Assembly: GCF_900312975.1 (NCBI RefSeq)
Contig: NZ_LT990039.1
Coordinates: forward strand, 1,054,001 to 1,118,000
Direction of reading: 5' to 3'
Origin: Massilistercora timonensis
Lineage (GTDB): Bacteria > Bacillota > Clostridia > Lachnospirales > Lachnospiraceae
Length of the DNA stretch: 64,000 nucleotides
In this document: piece by piece, positions 62,998 through 64,000 of the stretch
How the letters are laid out: each line of letters starts with the position of its first letter
How positions within the stretch are numbered: the stretch's first letter is position 1
The notes under the pieces: generated by a model
Told to the model about the DNA's origin: nothing
Database searches by the model: none
The model's input: the letters and a program-made list of their open reading frames with translations, nothing else
Translations under genes and position numbers: made by a program

Positions 62998-63768
62998 CTA
63001 TGACACCTGGACCTGCTGCTGAAAATGAGAGGCGAACAGGGTGTAAATGTTGTTCTTCTTGATCTCCAGCTGGTTCAGAATGAATTTCCGGACAAAATTG
63101 TCGCCCGGTGTGTTGATGATCTCCTCCGGCTTCCCAAACTGGGCGATCTCGCCTTCATTGATGATCATCACCCGGTCAGAGAGGGTCAGGGCCTCCTCCG
63201 GATCGTGGGTCACGATGATGGTGGTCAGGTGATACTCCTTGGCGATGGTCTTGATCCGGTCTTTAATGGACTCTTTGATCACCCCGTCCAGGGCGCTTAA
63301 AGGCTCGTCCAGGAGCAGGATCCTGGGCTTCATCACCATGGTCCTTGCCAGCGCCACCCTCTGCTTCTGCCCGCCGGAGAGCTGGCCGATCCGCTTATTC
63401 AGATGCTCCTCCAGCCCCAGCAGGTGGATCAGGTCTTCCACCTCTTCTCTGGAAGAGATTGTGGGGTTGTTCCGCAGCCCGTAGGTGATGTTCTGCCGCA
63501 CATTCAGATTGGGGAACAGGGCGTAATCCTGAAATACAATATTAAATCCCCGCTTCTCCATGGGCACCCGGGTCATGTCCTCTCCATTAAAAAGGATCTG
63601 CCCCTCGTCCGCATCCAGGATCCCCAGGATCAGATTCAGAAGGGTGGTCTTCCCGCAGCCGGAAGGACCAAGGATCGAGACGATCTCGCCGTCTGCGATG
63701 GCAAGGCTGATATCTTTTAGCACCGGCGTCCCGTCAAAACTTTTCTTCACATTTTTCAACTCTAACAT
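62998..63768 (-). CDS. ABC transporter ATP-binding protein (phosphonate uptake)
   Basis: 256 residues. Walker A GPSGCGKTT (34-42), Q-loop VFQDYALFPN, signature LSGGQKQRVALAR, Walker B ILLLDEPLSALD, and H-loop THDPEEA are all present. The PotA-like class and the order ATPase, permease, binding protein, phnW, phnX match the PhnT/PhnUV/PhnS-type 2-aminoethylphosphonate importer. First gene of the operon, start ATG 63768 after AAAGGAG. The 63769-63895 gap should hold its promoter; no operator is recognised. Confidence 0.93.
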   Translation of the reverse strand: MLELKNVKKSFDGTPVLKDISLAIADGEIVSILGPSGCGKTTLLNLILGILDADEGQILFNGEDMTRVPMEKRGFNIVFQDYALFPNLNVRQNITYGLRNNPTISSREEVEDLIHLLGLEEHLNKRIGQLSGGQKQRVALARTMVMKPRILLLDEPLSALDGVIKESIKDRIKTIAKEYHLTTIIVTHDPEEALTLSDRVMIINEGEIAQFGKPEEIINTPGDNFVRKFILNQLEIKKNNIYTLFASHFQQQVQVS

Positions 63769-63895
63769 TCCTCATTAACTCCTTTTCAGTCGTCTGTCAG
63801 CGTTTTTCATTTTCCATCTTTCACCGGAGCTCTTTCCGCTCCGGACACCTGCATTATAGCAACCTGTTTTTCCATTTTTCTATCAACAAAAAATC

Positions 63896-63933
63896 AAGCC
63901 TGTGTAAAGGGAATGCAAACTTTACACAGGCTT
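63896..63933 (-). terminator. Terminator of upstream leftward gene
   Basis: Perfect 14-bp stem AAGCCTGTGTAAAG/CTTTACACAGGCTT with a T-run on the reverse strand. Confidence 0.88.
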
Positions 63934-63957
63934 AACACATTTTCTCATGTAGAAAAT

Positions 63958-64000
63958 CTACCGTTTTCGCTCCGGGTACGCTTTCTCCCGGACCACCTTC
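63958..64000 (-). CDS. C-terminal end of an unidentified leftward gene, partial
   Basis: The reverse frame KVVREKAYPERKR-stop ends at 63958, 25 bp before the terminator. Too short to identify; given the operon beside it, a regulator of phosphonate genes would be a guess. Confidence 0.4.
   Translation of the reverse strand, partial: KVVREKAYPERKR

Overview
The window looks like a chromosome segment of an anaerobic gut Firmicute, most likely a Lachnospiraceae. Supporting signs are the DapL variant of lysine synthesis, a PduL phosphotransacylase, an A-type flavoprotein, a TM1266-type regulator, a YlmC sporulation protein, a small selenoprotein, and Tn4451/Tn1549-like mobile DNA. No species can be named from the sequence alone.

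Left flank (1-20144): housekeeping and catabolic genes. A D-serine dehydratase operon runs leftwards (dipeptidase, dsdA, small protein). Then come a UGA-containing selenoprotein gene with a SECIS-like hairpin, an AI-2E-family transporter, a DUF368 lipid-phosphate translocase, a GGDEF protein, dapL-dapF, pduL, a flavodiiron operon with xth, truA, nrdR, ylmC, arcC, a SulP transporter, tRNA-Pro(GGG) and dapB. Two intergenic units (near 6700 and 19860) share a promoter-upstream motif and end in terminator-like hairpins; they are candidate small RNAs. A stack of nested palindromes and a broken Rpn-family gene precede tRNA-Ser.

Mobile island (20200-57084, about 36.9 kb): it sits in the 3' end of tRNA-Ser(CGA), bounded by a 32-bp direct repeat, with TGGTGCCC arm repeats inside both ends. 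The backbone is a Tn1549-like conjugative element read mostly leftwards from the right end: conserved protein, RepA, DUF5348, PcfB, VirD4, Maff2, and at the left end a XRE regulator and an integrase. It is badly broken: the integrase has lost its N-terminus, Maff2 is truncated, the VirB-type secretion genes are absent, and virD4 is cut in two by a 7.8-kb insertion. Nested inside are (A) a serine-recombinase mobilizable transposon in virD4 (46368-54199) carrying an RlmA-like rRNA methyltransferase; (B) a tyrosine-integrase mobilizable element (32787-41191) carrying a MATE pump and half of a polyphosphate:AMP phosphotransferase; (C) a RepA/DnaC/relaxase transposon (about 26535-32786) with its recombinase truncated; (D) a sigma-TnpW-TnpX module at 23300-26540; (E) a tet(W) resistance module with its leader attenuator; and (F) a Cys-rich KTR plus radical-SAM RlmN/Cfr-like cassette.

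The most striking feature is regulatory. The two putative 23S rRNA methyltransferase cassettes are both preceded by an eight-codon leader ending Met-Arg-(Ile/Leu)-Arg-stop, the motif class of macrolide-sensing leader peptides, followed by mutually exclusive hairpins. With tet(W) and its own leader, the island holds three leader-controlled ribosome-directed cassettes.

Right flank (57085-64000): an aldo/keto reductase with Fe-S motifs, then a leftward 2-aminoethylphosphonate uptake and degradation operon (ATPase, a permease fused in frame to its binding lipoprotein, phnW, phnX).
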